From: Lysobacter enzymogenes
GTDB lineage: Bacteria > Pseudomonadota > Gammaproteobacteria > Xanthomonadales > Xanthomonadaceae
DNA: 64,000 bases
Direction of reading: 5' to 3'
NCBI RefSeq assembly: GCF_017355525.1
Contig: NZ_CP067395.1
Location: 5,883,019-5,947,018, forward strand
The translations under genes and the position numbers were made by a program. Below, one piece after another: positions 36,770 to 44,657 of the stretch. Numbering within the stretch: the first letter of the stretch is position 1; each line of letters begins with the position of its first letter. The notes beneath the pieces are model-generated. The model saw nothing but the letters and a program-made list of their open reading frames with translations, did not search any database and was not told the DNA's origin.

Positions 36770-39013
36770 TTACTCGACCGCCAACCCTTCCACCTTCTGC
36801 CACCCACGCGGCAACAACCCGCCGCGAGTCGCGCGCGCACCCAGGTACGCATCCAGATCCTTGAACGACAGACTCATCGTCCGCGCCCCCGACTTGACGC
36901 TCAGCGTCTGCCCCGGTGCCACCACCGCGACCGCGACTACGCGCTCGGTGCCGAGCTTGGCCTTCGGAATGTCGATGATCTTGTTGCCTTTGCCCTTGTC
37001 GAGTTCCGGCAACTCGGCGACCGGGAACGCAAGCAGATGGCCGACGTTGGTCACCGCGACCACGCGGTCCTGATCGACGTCGCCGATCTGCGCCGGTTGC
37101 AGCACCTTGGCGTTCGGGGTCAGCGACAGCATCGCCTTGCCGGCCTTGTTGCGGCCGGTGAGGTTTTCGAAGCGGGTGACGAAACCATAGCCGTGCGAAC
37201 TGGACAGCACGAAGCGGTGTTCGTTGTCGCCAGCCGCCAGTGCCTGGAACGATGCGCCCGCGGCAGGCGAGAACCGCCCGGTCAGGGGTTCGCCATTGCC
37301 GCGCGCCGACGGCAGGCTGTGGATCAGCGTCGAGTAAGCGCGCCCGGTCGAATCCAGGAACGCGACCTGCTGGGTGCTGCGTCCGCGCACGTACGCCAGC
37401 ACGCTGTCGCCGTCGCGGTAGCTCAGCGCCGCGGCATCCACGTCGTGGCCCTTGGCCGCGCGCACCCAGCCCTTTTCGCTGACCACCACGGTCATCGGCT
37501 CGCTGGCGACCAGTTCGGTTTCCGACAGCGCCTGCGCGGCCACGCGCGAGACCAGCGGCGAGCGGCGCGCGTCGCCGAACTTCTTGGCATCGGCCAGCAG
37601 TTCGTCCTTGATCAGCTTCTTGAGCTTGGTCTTGCTGGCGAGGGTCGCGATCAGCTGTTCGCGCTCCTTCTCCAGTTCGGCCTGCTCGCCGCGGATCTTC
37701 ATCTCTTCCAGCCGCGCCAACTGGCGCAGGCGGGTTTCCAGGATGTAGTCGGTCTGCTCTTCGGTGAGGTCGAAGCGCTTCATCAGCACCGGACGCGGTT
37801 CGTCCTCGGTGCGGATGATGCGGATGACTTCGTCGAGGTTGAGGAACGCGACCAGCAAACCCTGCAACAGGTGCAGGCGGCGCTCGACCTTCTCCAGCCG
37901 GTGGTTCAGACGGCGGGTGACGGTGTCGGCGCGGAAGCTCAGCCATTCGCTGAGGAACGCCTTCAGGCCCTTGACCTGCGGGCGGCCGTCCAGGCCGATG
38001 ACGTTGAAGTTGACGCGGAAGCTGCGTTCCAGGTCGGTGGTGGCGAACAGATGCCCCATCAGCTGGTCGGCGTCGACGCGGTTGGAGCGCGGCACCAGCA
38101 CGATCCGGGTCGGATTGGCGTGGTCGGACTCGTCGCGGATGTCTTCCAGCCACGGCAGCTTCTTGGCCCGCATCTGGGTGGCGATCTGTTCGATCACCTT
38201 GCCCGGCGAGGTCTGGTAGGGCAGGGCGGTGACGACCAGGTTGCCGCCGTCCTTCTCGAACACGGCGCGCGCGCGCACGCTGCCGAGGCCGGTTTCGTAC
38301 ATCTGCAGCAGGTCGGCGCGCGGGGTGATGATTTCGGCCGTGGTCGGGTAGTCCGGGCCGAGCACGTGCTCGCACAGGTCGCGGGTGGTCGCGTCCGGGT
38401 CGTCGAGCAGGCGCACGCAGGCGCTGACCACTTCGTTCAAGTTGTGCGGCGGCACGTCGGTGGCCATGCCCACGGCGATTCCGGTGGTGCCGTTGAGCAG
38501 CAGGTGCGGCAGCCGCGCCGGCATCCAGGTGGGTTCTTCCAGGGTGCCGTCGAAGTTCGGGTCCCAGTCCACCGTGCCCTGGCCGAGCTCGCCGAGCAGC
38601 ACTTCGGCCAGCGGGGTCAGCTTGGACTCGGTGTAGCGCATCGCCGCGAACGACTTGGGATCGTCGGTCGAGCCGAAGTTGCCCTGGCCCTCGACCAACG
38701 GATAGCGGTAGGAGAACGGCTGCGCCATCAACACCATCGCCTCGTAGCAGGCGCTGTCGCCGTGCGGATGGTATTTGCCGATCACATCGCCCACGGTGCG
38801 CGCGGACTTCTTCGGCTTGGACTGGGCGTTCAGGCCCAGCTCGCTCATGGCGTAGATGATGCGGCGCTGGACCGGCTTGAGGCCGTCGCCGAGGAACGGC
38901 AGGGCGCGGTCCAGGACCACGTACATCGAGTAGTCCAGGTAGGCGCGTTCGGCGTATTCGCGCAGCGGGATCTGTTCGAAGCCGTGGAACGCCATACGTA
39001 CGGAATCTGTCAT
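36770..39013 (-). CDS. parC: DNA topoisomerase IV subunit A
   Basis: 747 residues, ATG 39013. ParC is the DNA cleavage and decatenation subunit, working with ParE. The winged-helix domain holds the catalytic tyrosine Y127 in [10 protein letters not shown] with the preceding Arg. The quinolone-determining region reads [15 protein letters not shown] with S87 and E91, equivalent to E. coli S80 and E84 in their sensitive form. Tower, coiled-coil and C-terminal beta-pinwheel ([20 protein letters not shown]) follow. Length is normal for ParC. parE is not next to it. Confidence 0.96.
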   Translation of the reverse strand: MTDSVRMAFHGFEQIPLREYAERAYLDYSMYVVLDRALPFLGDGLKPVQRRIIYAMSELGLNAQSKPKKSARTVGDVIGKYHPHGDSACYEAMVLMAQPFSYRYPLVEGQGNFGSTDDPKSFAAMRYTESKLTPLAEVLLGELGQGTVDWDPNFDGTLEEPTWMPARLPHLLLNGTTGIAVGMATDVPPHNLNEVVSACVRLLDDPDATTRDLCEHVLGPDYPTTAEIITPRADLLQMYETGLGSVRARAVFEKDGGNLVVTALPYQTSPGKVIEQIATQMRAKKLPWLEDIRDESDHANPTRIVLVPRSNRVDADQLMGHLFATTDLERSFRVNFNVIGLDGRPQVKGLKAFLSEWLSFRADTVTRRLNHRLEKVERRLHLLQGLLVAFLNLDEVIRIIRTEDEPRPVLMKRFDLTEEQTDYILETRLRQLARLEEMKIRGEQAELEKEREQLIATLASKTKLKKLIKDELLADAKKFGDARRSPLVSRVAAQALSETELVASEPMTVVVSEKGWVRAAKGHDVDAAALSYRDGDSVLAYVRGRSTQQVAFLDSTGRAYSTLIHSLPSARGNGEPLTGRFSPAAGASFQALAAGDNEHRFVLSSSHGYGFVTRFENLTGRNKAGKAMLSLTPNAKVLQPAQIGDVDQDRVVAVTNVGHLLAFPVAELPELDKGKGNKIIDIPKAKLGTERVVAVAVVAPGQTLSVKSGARTMSLSFKDLDAYLGARATRGGLLPRGWQKVEGLAVE

Positions 39014-39151
39014 TTGAAACTGGCGACCGGGTGGGGCAGAGGGCCGGATTCTACCCGGGGTGAGGTCGCAGGAGGTGCGACCGGGGTGAAGGGCGCGCGG
39101 CGCCGGACCGAGCCGGGCGCAGCCCGGGACCCGTCCGCAAGCGGAGGCGAC

Positions 39152-39385
39152 TCAGGGCGTCTGATGATCGGCCTGCCGCCTTGCCTTGCGCTCAGCCCGG
39201 AGTCGCTCATTGAGGCCACCTTCGTTGCGCTTCTCGGCCTCGGCGATGACCTCCGCCGGATTACTCCGCGGCTCAGCCGGCGGGATGTCCAGTACGGACA
39301 CAGAGCCGGCCTTCGGTGTGGCCTCAGGGGCGCTTTGCGAGCAGGCGGTCAGGAGCGGGAGCGGGAGGACAACAGCGCGGAGCAT
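39152..39385 (-). CDS. Small lipoprotein, unknown function
   Basis: 77 residues from ATG 39385, GAGG eight bases upstream. The short signal ends in a lipobox (PLLTAC), so the mature protein is probably an acylated peptide of about 63 residues, rich in Glu, Arg and Ala, with a helical C-terminal half (NPAEVIAEAEKRNEGG). No family recognised. It marks the edge of the lower-GC island to its right. Confidence 0.6.
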   Translation of the reverse strand: MLRAVVLPLPLLTACSQSAPEATPKAGSVSVLDIPPAEPRSNPAEVIAEAEKRNEGGLNERLRAERKARRQADHQTP

Positions 39386-39775
39386 CAAGAGAACCTCTGG
39401 CGAACTTTCAGGAGGAACTTAGGTGTTACATAGGTGTATCTCCTGCTGTTAGAAACCGAGAAACCCAAGGTAAAACATAGGGTTTCATACTATGATGCCA
39501 GCGTTGTAAACCCCCCCCTTCTCTGCGTGGGTGGTTCACAGCGAATCTGCGCATAAGTCTCACAAAATACGCATTGGTATTTTTGTTACAAGAAGAGCTT
39601 GCTAACAAATCGCTCATTGGTGGGTAGGGAGGGGGGTGCCATACGTCGTTATAGCCCTCAAGCTGGCATGAAGTGGACTTTTTTATCTATGACGGCCCCT
39701 GGTCGGACTATCGAGTAACGCTGCCCTCAGTTGGCTGATCTTTGGAGAAACAAATGGTGGCTAGTGGGAGGACCG
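39386..39775. other. AT-richer intergenic region at island boundary
   Basis: About 390 bases, clearly less GC-rich than the surrounding chromosome, with homopolymer runs (a C run near 39511, a G run near 39634). A minus-strand frame of 63 codons (39426-39617) has no convincing start and unusual composition; I do not call it. Promoters for the genes on both sides are likely here. Confidence 0.4.
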
Positions 39776-40687
39776 ATGAATGTAAGTGAACGAAAAGAAG
39801 TCACACGGAATAGGCGCGCGTTGTGGCTTTCTGTTCTGGCACTGCTGGCTGCCGCGTGCGGAGCCTATCTGTTCTTGAAGAGAGAGTCGCAGCTTGGAGA
39901 AGCGAATGCGGCGGCGGACGTGACGGCAATGCGGTCGGCCAGGAACAATGAGTTGACCGCAGATGCTAAAGACCATCAAGACAGCAAAAAGCGCGGCGCG
40001 GCTGGACGTAGAGTTGCTCGTTCCTCGAGCGAATCCGTTGTTCCGCCCCCTGGGAATGCGCAAGAGGTGATCGCGCAGCTTCGCGCCCAGGCTGAAGCGG
40101 GTGATGCCCGAGCGGCTTTGCTGATTCATCTGAAGCTTTACGAGTGCGCAAATCAGCAGGATGTCTCGACGATAGAGCAAGCCGCAGAGGCAATTGAGCG
40201 CGTGGGCGCATCGGGCAGTCAGTATATCGCCGATCAACAACGCATTCGGAAGGATTGCGAGAACTCCGCCAGTCTTCTGTCAGAGCAGGGAAAGTGGCTG
40301 GAGCGGGCCGCAGATGGGGGCGACACAGTCGCACAGAGGCTATACGCCCTTAACTCGCGTGCTTTCTTCAAGAGCGCGGCGGAGATGCTCGCCGATCCTG
40401 CTGCTGTGGATCGCTATAAGCGAAAGGCCCAGGGGTATATGAGTGCGCTGGTCGAAAAGGGAGATATCGACGCGATGATGTGGTATGTGGGGGCGTATGA
40501 GGGCGGTGTGATGGTGCCAAAGGATGCAGTGCGCTCCTACGCATACTATCGTCTTATTGAAATGTCGGCGCCGGGAACGACCTCCAAAGAACTGATGGAT
40601 AATAAAACTAAAAGCCTTAGTGCCGAAAAAATTGCTGAGGGCGATGCTCTTGCTGCGAAGTTGTATTCCACTTGTTGCAAGAACTAG
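39776..40687 (+). CDS. Exported or anchored Sel1/TPR-like protein
   Basis: 303 residues from ATG 39776 with GGGAGG four bases upstream. An N-terminal signal-anchor (ALWLSVLALLAAACGAYLFL) is followed by a charged linker and a helical-repeat region. Repeat-like blocks are AEAGDARAALLIHLKLYECA, WLERAADGGDTVAQRLYALN and ALVEKGDIDAMMWYVGAYEGG, a Sel1-type spacing. Two adjacent cysteines end it (STCCKN). Codon use is less GC-biased than the genome, indicating recent acquisition. It is 10 bases upstream of the next gene, so one operon. Confidence 0.7.
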   Translation: MNVSERKEVTRNRRALWLSVLALLAAACGAYLFLKRESQLGEANAAADVTAMRSARNNELTADAKDHQDSKKRGAAGRRVARSSSESVVPPPGNAQEVIAQLRAQAEAGDARAALLIHLKLYECANQQDVSTIEQAAEAIERVGASGSQYIADQQRIRKDCENSASLLSEQGKWLERAADGGDTVAQRLYALNSRAFFKSAAEMLADPAAVDRYKRKAQGYMSALVEKGDIDAMMWYVGAYEGGVMVPKDAVRSYAYYRLIEMSAPGTTSKELMDNKTKSLSAEKIAEGDALAAKLYSTCCKN

Positions 40688-40697
40688 GGGCAAAAGG

Positions 40698-41171
40698 ATG
40701 CGTAGATTGAAATGGATTGTGGCGTGTGTGTCGGTCGTGTTGGTTGCGTCGGCAGGGGTCTACTCCTATGCGGGAAGCGTGACGACAGGGAAGCCGGGCA
40801 TGTACGGGGGGTATCGATGCATGACCTCTTGTCAATTAAACACTCCTTCGCCAGACAGGCCGACGTTGGAGTATATAACGGTCATAGATAATAATTTGCA
40901 CGAAGACTCCGCGTATCGGCAGATGGCCGGAGATGTCTTTGTGGTATGCAATGCGTCAATCTGTGTGAATTACAGCCGCAGCGACGATCCAAACAACTAT
41001 ATAGGCGGGCCGCGCTACAACGCCAATCAGTCGTCAGGAGGAGGCAGTGGTGGCCCTGACGGTAGCGGCGGGGGAAGCGGTGGGGGCGGTGGCGGCGTAC
41101 CCAATCCGGGGGGGTGTGCGCCCAAATGCACGGGTGGAACCGTAATCGTACGAGAGCCGGGTAAAGCGTGA
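40698..41171 (+). CDS. Exported protein with Gly/Ser-rich tail and cysteine pairs, unknown
   Basis: 157 residues from ATG 40698 (AAAAGG directly upstream). A signal or anchor helix (WIVACVSVVLVASAGVYSYA) precedes a compact domain with two cysteine pairs (CMTSC and CNASIC). A Gly/Ser run of about 25 residues leads to a terminal PGGCAPKCTGG. I do not recognise the family. Operon with the Sel1-like gene and ended by a good terminator. Lower GC than surroundings. Confidence 0.65.
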   Translation: MRRLKWIVACVSVVLVASAGVYSYAGSVTTGKPGMYGGYRCMTSCQLNTPSPDRPTLEYITVIDNNLHEDSAYRQMAGDVFVVCNASICVNYSRSDDPNNYIGGPRYNANQSSGGGSGGPDGSGGGSGGGGGGVPNPGGCAPKCTGGTVIVREPGKA

Positions 41172-41258
41172 TCTCGCGGTAACGTCTCGAATCATCCAGG
41201 TTTCTCTGTGGGGTGGCCGTCATACACGCGGAAGGATTCGACGGCAAGCGTTTGAGCG

Positions 41259-41286
41259 AACGCCCGGCCAAGGCCGGGCGTTTTGT
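41259..41286 (+). terminator. Rho-independent terminator of the two-gene island operon
   Basis: AACGCCCGGCC and GGCCGGGCGTT pair around a two-base loop, followed by TTTT and a GTTAAC, about 90 bases after the stop codon. Confidence 0.8.
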
Positions 41287-41335
41287 TAACTCAACCGAAA
41301 CGCGAACCAATATGGTTGGATGCGTAAGCGGATCG

Positions 41336-41449
41336 CTATGACATGGCTCGAATAGCTTGGGAGATGCCGAAGACCGCAAGCGTGCAGGCCACGGCCTCCG
41401 CGAGAAGCGCAGGGGCGTAGGTTCTGAAACGTGCAAACTCCGCAGGCAT
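41336..41449 (-). CDS. 37-residue membrane peptide coupled to the endolysin remnant
   Basis: ATG 41449 overlaps the TAA of the endolysin fragment (TAATG). The peptide is MPAEFARFRTYAPALLAEAV followed by a hydrophobic stretch (ACTLAVFGISQA) and IRAMS. The overlap and the hydrophobic helix are what one expects of a phage lysis-cassette gene, but it is short and may be non-functional. Confidence 0.35.
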   Translation of the reverse strand: MPAEFARFRTYAPALLAEAVACTLAVFGISQAIRAMS

Positions 41450-41670
41450 TAGGTAGACCACAGGCGTACCTCAGCGTAACGGCGGGTGGTCAGGCCATCC
41501 AGCACAACCCTCTTGCCGGCGACGGTCGCCTTGTTCCACCGGAGGAGTTGTCCCGGGACCGCGGCGTAGTCGCCCGCGTTGAGGCGCGCCAGTAGCGTCG
41601 AGCTGGCGAAGTTGGCCTCGCCCAGGTTGAACACGAAGTCGATCAGAGCGGCCCTCTGCGGAGCGCTGAG
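41449..41670 (-). pseudogene. Remnant of a phage GH24 endolysin (lysozyme), C-terminal part only
   Basis: The frame reads LSAPQRAALIDFVFNLGEAN, then STLLARLNAGDY, LLRWNK and GLTTRRYAEVRLW. This is the C-terminal half of phage T4/P22-type lysozymes (family GH24: LxxxQxDALVSFxFNxG ... GLxxRRxxExxL). The N-terminal part with the catalytic Glu-Asp-Thr is missing, and the frame runs into the promoter of the glutaminyl cyclase gene. It is therefore a deletion relic of a former prophage. Confidence 0.75.
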
Positions 41671-41708
41671 GCGCAGTATTCTGGCGCCCTGGCTCCCGAG
41701 ACCCGCCC

Positions 41709-42527
41709 ATGCCCCAGCGTCGCCCCTGCCTGCGCCCGCTCGCCCTCGCCGCGCTCAGCGCCGCCCTCGCCAGCGCCTGCGCGCCGACCCCGGCGGCGCC
41801 GCATGCGGCCGCGCCGGTGTATTCCTACAAAGTGATCGCGCGCCATCCGCACGACCCGCAGGCCTTCACCCAGGGCCTGATCTGGAAGGACGGCCACCTG
41901 TACGAGAGCACCGGCCTCAACGGCCGCTCCTCGGTGCGCAAGGTCGAGCTCGACAGCGGCAAGGTGCTGCAACGCACGGCGCTGCCGGAGGAGGTGTTCG
42001 GCGAAGGGCTCACCGACCGCGGCGAGCAGTTGTTGGTGCTGAGCTGGACCAACGGCGCCGGCTATGTGCTCAACCGCGCCGATTTCTCGTTCGCCGGCAT
42101 CTTCAAGTACGAAGGCGAAGGCTGGGGCCTGACCCGTTCGGCCGACACGATCTACATGAGCGACGGCACCGCGCAGATCCGCCTGATCGACCCGGCCACC
42201 TTGCGCGAGCGTTCGCGCATCCGGGTCAGCGACCACGGCCGCGCGATCGATCAGCTCAACGAACTGGAGTGGGTCAAGGGCGAGATCTACGCCAACGTCT
42301 GGCAGACCGACAAGATCGCCCGCATCGATCCCAAGACCGGCAACGTGCGCGCCTGGATCGACCTGAGCGGCCTGCTGCGCGAGCACGGCACCAGCACCCG
42401 CGGCGCCGACGTGCTCAACGGCATCGCCTACGATGCGGCCGGCGACCGTTTGTTCGTGACCGGCAAACTGTGGCCGGACCTGTTCCAGATCGAACTGGTG
42501 CCGCCGGCCAAGCCCGGCAAGCGCTGA
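41709..42527 (+). CDS. Glutaminyl-peptide cyclotransferase (plant/bacterial beta-propeller type)
   Basis: 272 residues from ATG 41709. The signal sequence ends in a possible lipobox (ALASAC). The five-bladed propeller enzyme family is marked by HPHDPQAFTQGLIWKDGHLYES, FGEGLTDRG, EGWGLTRSADTIYMSDGTAQI, LNELEWVKGEIYANVWQTD and VLNGIAYDAAGDRLFVTGK. It cyclises N-terminal glutamine of exported proteins to pyroglutamate in the periplasm, protecting them from aminopeptidases. It is well known from Xanthomonas. Faces the next gene convergently with 13 bases between stops. Confidence 0.92.
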   Translation: MPQRRPCLRPLALAALSAALASACAPTPAAPHAAAPVYSYKVIARHPHDPQAFTQGLIWKDGHLYESTGLNGRSSVRKVELDSGKVLQRTALPEEVFGEGLTDRGEQLLVLSWTNGAGYVLNRADFSFAGIFKYEGEGWGLTRSADTIYMSDGTAQIRLIDPATLRERSRIRVSDHGRAIDQLNELEWVKGEIYANVWQTDKIARIDPKTGNVRAWIDLSGLLREHGTSTRGADVLNGIAYDAAGDRLFVTGKLWPDLFQIELVPPAKPGKR

Positions 42528-42540
42528 GCGTCGCGGCGGC

Positions 42541-43110
42541 TCACACGCCGCGCAGGCGTCCGTTCTCGCTGACGTAGACCGCGCCGGCGAAGCGCGGATG
42601 CGCGGCTTCGATCTCCTGCAGGAAGCGGTGTTCGACCGCGAACAGGCGCAGCATCGAATTCCACGGCTGCGCCAGCAGCTCGACCCGGCCGTCGCGGAAG
42701 AAGCACAGCTCGTCGGCGCACAGTTCGGCGTCGTTGCTGTTCCAGTGGTTGAAGCCGGTGCGGCCGAGCAGGTACGCGGTGTAGGCGCTGAACTCGCAGA
42801 CTTGCAGGTCGAAGGACTCGCCGTCGACGGCGACGCCGGGCATCGCCTGCGCCGTTTCCAGTTCCAGGGTGCGGGCGATGCCGCTGCGCAGAAAATCCTC
42901 GCTGCCCGCGCCGACGCGCAGGCCGAAACCGAAGCCGAAACCGATGCGGTCGTAGCGCCCGGCCAGCACCGGCGCGAGCGCGCGCCAGCTGGCGTCGGGC
43001 AGGCGCGCCCAGGCGCTGACCCGGCCGTCGGATTCGAACACCGCATCGACGATCAGCGCGGCGTCGACCTGCCAGGCTCGGGCGCGCGAGGGCGGAGGGT
43101 TCGCGGTCAT
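42541..43110 (-). CDS. Hypothetical cytoplasmic protein
   Basis: 189 residues from ATG 43110. No signal or membrane segment. Notable features are a Gly/Phe run (YDRIGFGFGFGLRVG), LLGRTGFNHWNSNDAELCAD and VYVSENGRLRGV at the end. I do not recognise the family. Convergent with the glutaminyl cyclase gene and divergent from the efflux operon. Confidence 0.6.
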   Translation of the reverse strand: MTANPPPSRARAWQVDAALIVDAVFESDGRVSAWARLPDASWRALAPVLAGRYDRIGFGFGFGLRVGAGSEDFLRSGIARTLELETAQAMPGVAVDGESFDLQVCEFSAYTAYLLGRTGFNHWNSNDAELCADELCFFRDGRVELLAQPWNSMLRLFAVEHRFLQEIEAAHPRFAGAVYVSENGRLRGV

Positions 43111-43288
43111 GCGCGGCGTGGGTTCCCGGTGCGGCGGCGGATGCGCCGATGCTAGCGCAGACCGCGGCGCGCACGCGGCCGCCGCCGCGTTCTTGCAACG
43201 GCGGTCGCAGCCGCGCTTTGGGTCCGTTGCGCGAGCGCCCGGCCGCAGCCGCTAGCCCGAAAGTCATAGCCCGCGAAATGACAGCAAC

Positions 43289-43302
43289 TGACGAATTTGT
43301 CA
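43289..43302. promoter_or_regulatory. CusR/CopR-like operator upstream of the efflux operon
   Basis: On the minus strand this reads TGACAAATTCGTCA, one base off the CusR half-site arrangement TGACAANNTTGTCA. It is centred about 147 bases before the first gene of the operon, flanked by further half-sites (ATGACAG at 43278, GACGACAG at 43307). The operon encodes a CusR-type response regulator, so this is probably its autoregulatory site. Confidence 0.5.
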
Positions 43303-43442
43303 GCGCGACGACAGCGTGGCGTGGGCGCCGCGCTCCTACAGTTCCGGCGTGGTCCGCGTCACTCCCCTGCGCCGGCCGCGGGCGGCGTTTTTCTCCAAGG
43401 ACGCCGCCTTTCTCATTCCGCCCCGCCGCCAAGGATGCCGTC

Positions 43443-44657
43443 ATGCCGGACCCCGCCGTCTCCGCAACTTCCTCGCGCCTGCGCAAACGCGCGTTCGCCG
43501 CCGGCGGCCTCGTCGCCGTAGTCGGCGCCGGCCTGGCCCTGGGCGAGTTCGGCAACAGCCGCGGCGCCGCGCCGCCGGCCGCGCCGGCGCCGGTGCCGGT
43601 GGTGACCGCCCAGGTCGAACGCCGCGACGTGCCGCATTGGCAGGACACCATCGGCACGGTGACCGCGCTCAATCGCGCGACCCTGCGCACTCAGGTCGAC
43701 GGCGTGCTGACCGACGTGCTGTTCCACGAAGGCCAGAGCGTGCAGCGCGGGCAACTGCTGGCGCGCATCGACGACCGCGCGATCCGCGCCGGCCTCGACG
43801 GCGCGCAGGCGCGGCGCGCGCGCGACGCCGCCCAGCTCAGCGCGGCGCAATCGGACCTGACCCGGTTCCGGCAACTCTCCGGCGGCCAGCTGATCGCGCG
43901 GCAGATGCTCGACCAGCAGGCGTCCTCGGTGCAGCAACTGCAAGCGACCGCACAGGACAATCAGGCGACCATCGACGCCGCGCGCGTGCAGTTGTCCTAC
44001 ACCCGCATCGTGTCGCCGATCGCCGGCCGGGTCGGCCTGCGCCGGGTCGATCCGGGCAATGTGGTGCGCACCGGCGACGCCGACGGGCTCGTCACGGTCG
44101 AACAGGTCGATCCGATCTCGGTGGTGTTCGCGCTGACCCAGGACCAGTTGCCCGGCCTGCGCCGCGCCCAGGCCGGCGGCGCGGTGCAGGTGCAGGCGCT
44201 GGACCGCGACGCCGGCCGCCTGCTGGCCGAAGGCGAATTGCGGGTGATCGACAACCGCATCGACGAAACCACCGGCACGGTGCGCCTGCGCGCGGTGTTC
44301 GCCAACGCCGGCGATACGCTGTGGCCGGGCCAGCTGGTCAGCGTGCGCGTGCGCACCGGCGCCGACGAGGACGCGCTGACGGTCGCCAGCGAGGCCTTGC
44401 AGCGCGGCGTCGACGGCAGCTTCGTGTACAAGGTCGGCGCCGACGCGACAGTCGCGGCGGTGCCGGTGAAAGTGGGCTATCAGGATTCGACGCTGGCGGT
44501 GATCGTGGCCGCGGCCAACGCGCTCAAGCCCGGCGACACCGTGGTCCGCGACGGCCAGTCGCGGCTCAAGCCCGGCACCGTGGTCGCCGCGGCGCGGCCG
44601 GCGACCGCAGCGACGTCGACGGCAGCGACGGCAGCGACGGCGACGGTGATGCGATGA
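43443..44657 (+). CDS. RND efflux periplasmic adaptor (MdtA-like)
   Basis: 404 residues from ATG 43443. An N-terminal hydrophobic signal-anchor is followed by the membrane-fusion-protein order: barrel-sandwich half (ATLRTQVDGVLTDVLFHEGQSV), alpha-hairpin (about 105-165), lipoyl second half (YTRIVSPIAGRVGLRRVDPGN), then beta-barrel and membrane-proximal domains. It bridges the inner-membrane pump at 44654 to an outer-membrane channel, which is not encoded here. Its stop overlaps the pump start (ATGA), so translation is coupled. Confidence 0.92.
   Translation: MPDPAVSATSSRLRKRAFAAGGLVAVVGAGLALGEFGNSRGAAPPAAPAPVPVVTAQVERRDVPHWQDTIGTVTALNRATLRTQVDGVLTDVLFHEGQSVQRGQLLARIDDRAIRAGLDGAQARRARDAAQLSAAQSDLTRFRQLSGGQLIARQMLDQQASSVQQLQATAQDNQATIDAARVQLSYTRIVSPIAGRVGLRRVDPGNVVRTGDADGLVTVEQVDPISVVFALTQDQLPGLRRAQAGGAVQVQALDRDAGRLLAEGELRVIDNRIDETTGTVRLRAVFANAGDTLWPGQLVSVRVRTGADEDALTVASEALQRGVDGSFVYKVGADATVAAVPVKVGYQDSTLAVIVAAANALKPGDTVVRDGQSRLKPGTVVAAARPATAATSTAATAATATVMR

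Noticed and set aside
39426..39617. 63-codon minus-strand frame in the AT-richer gap
   Set aside because: No usable ribosome site and atypical composition even for the island; probably chance.
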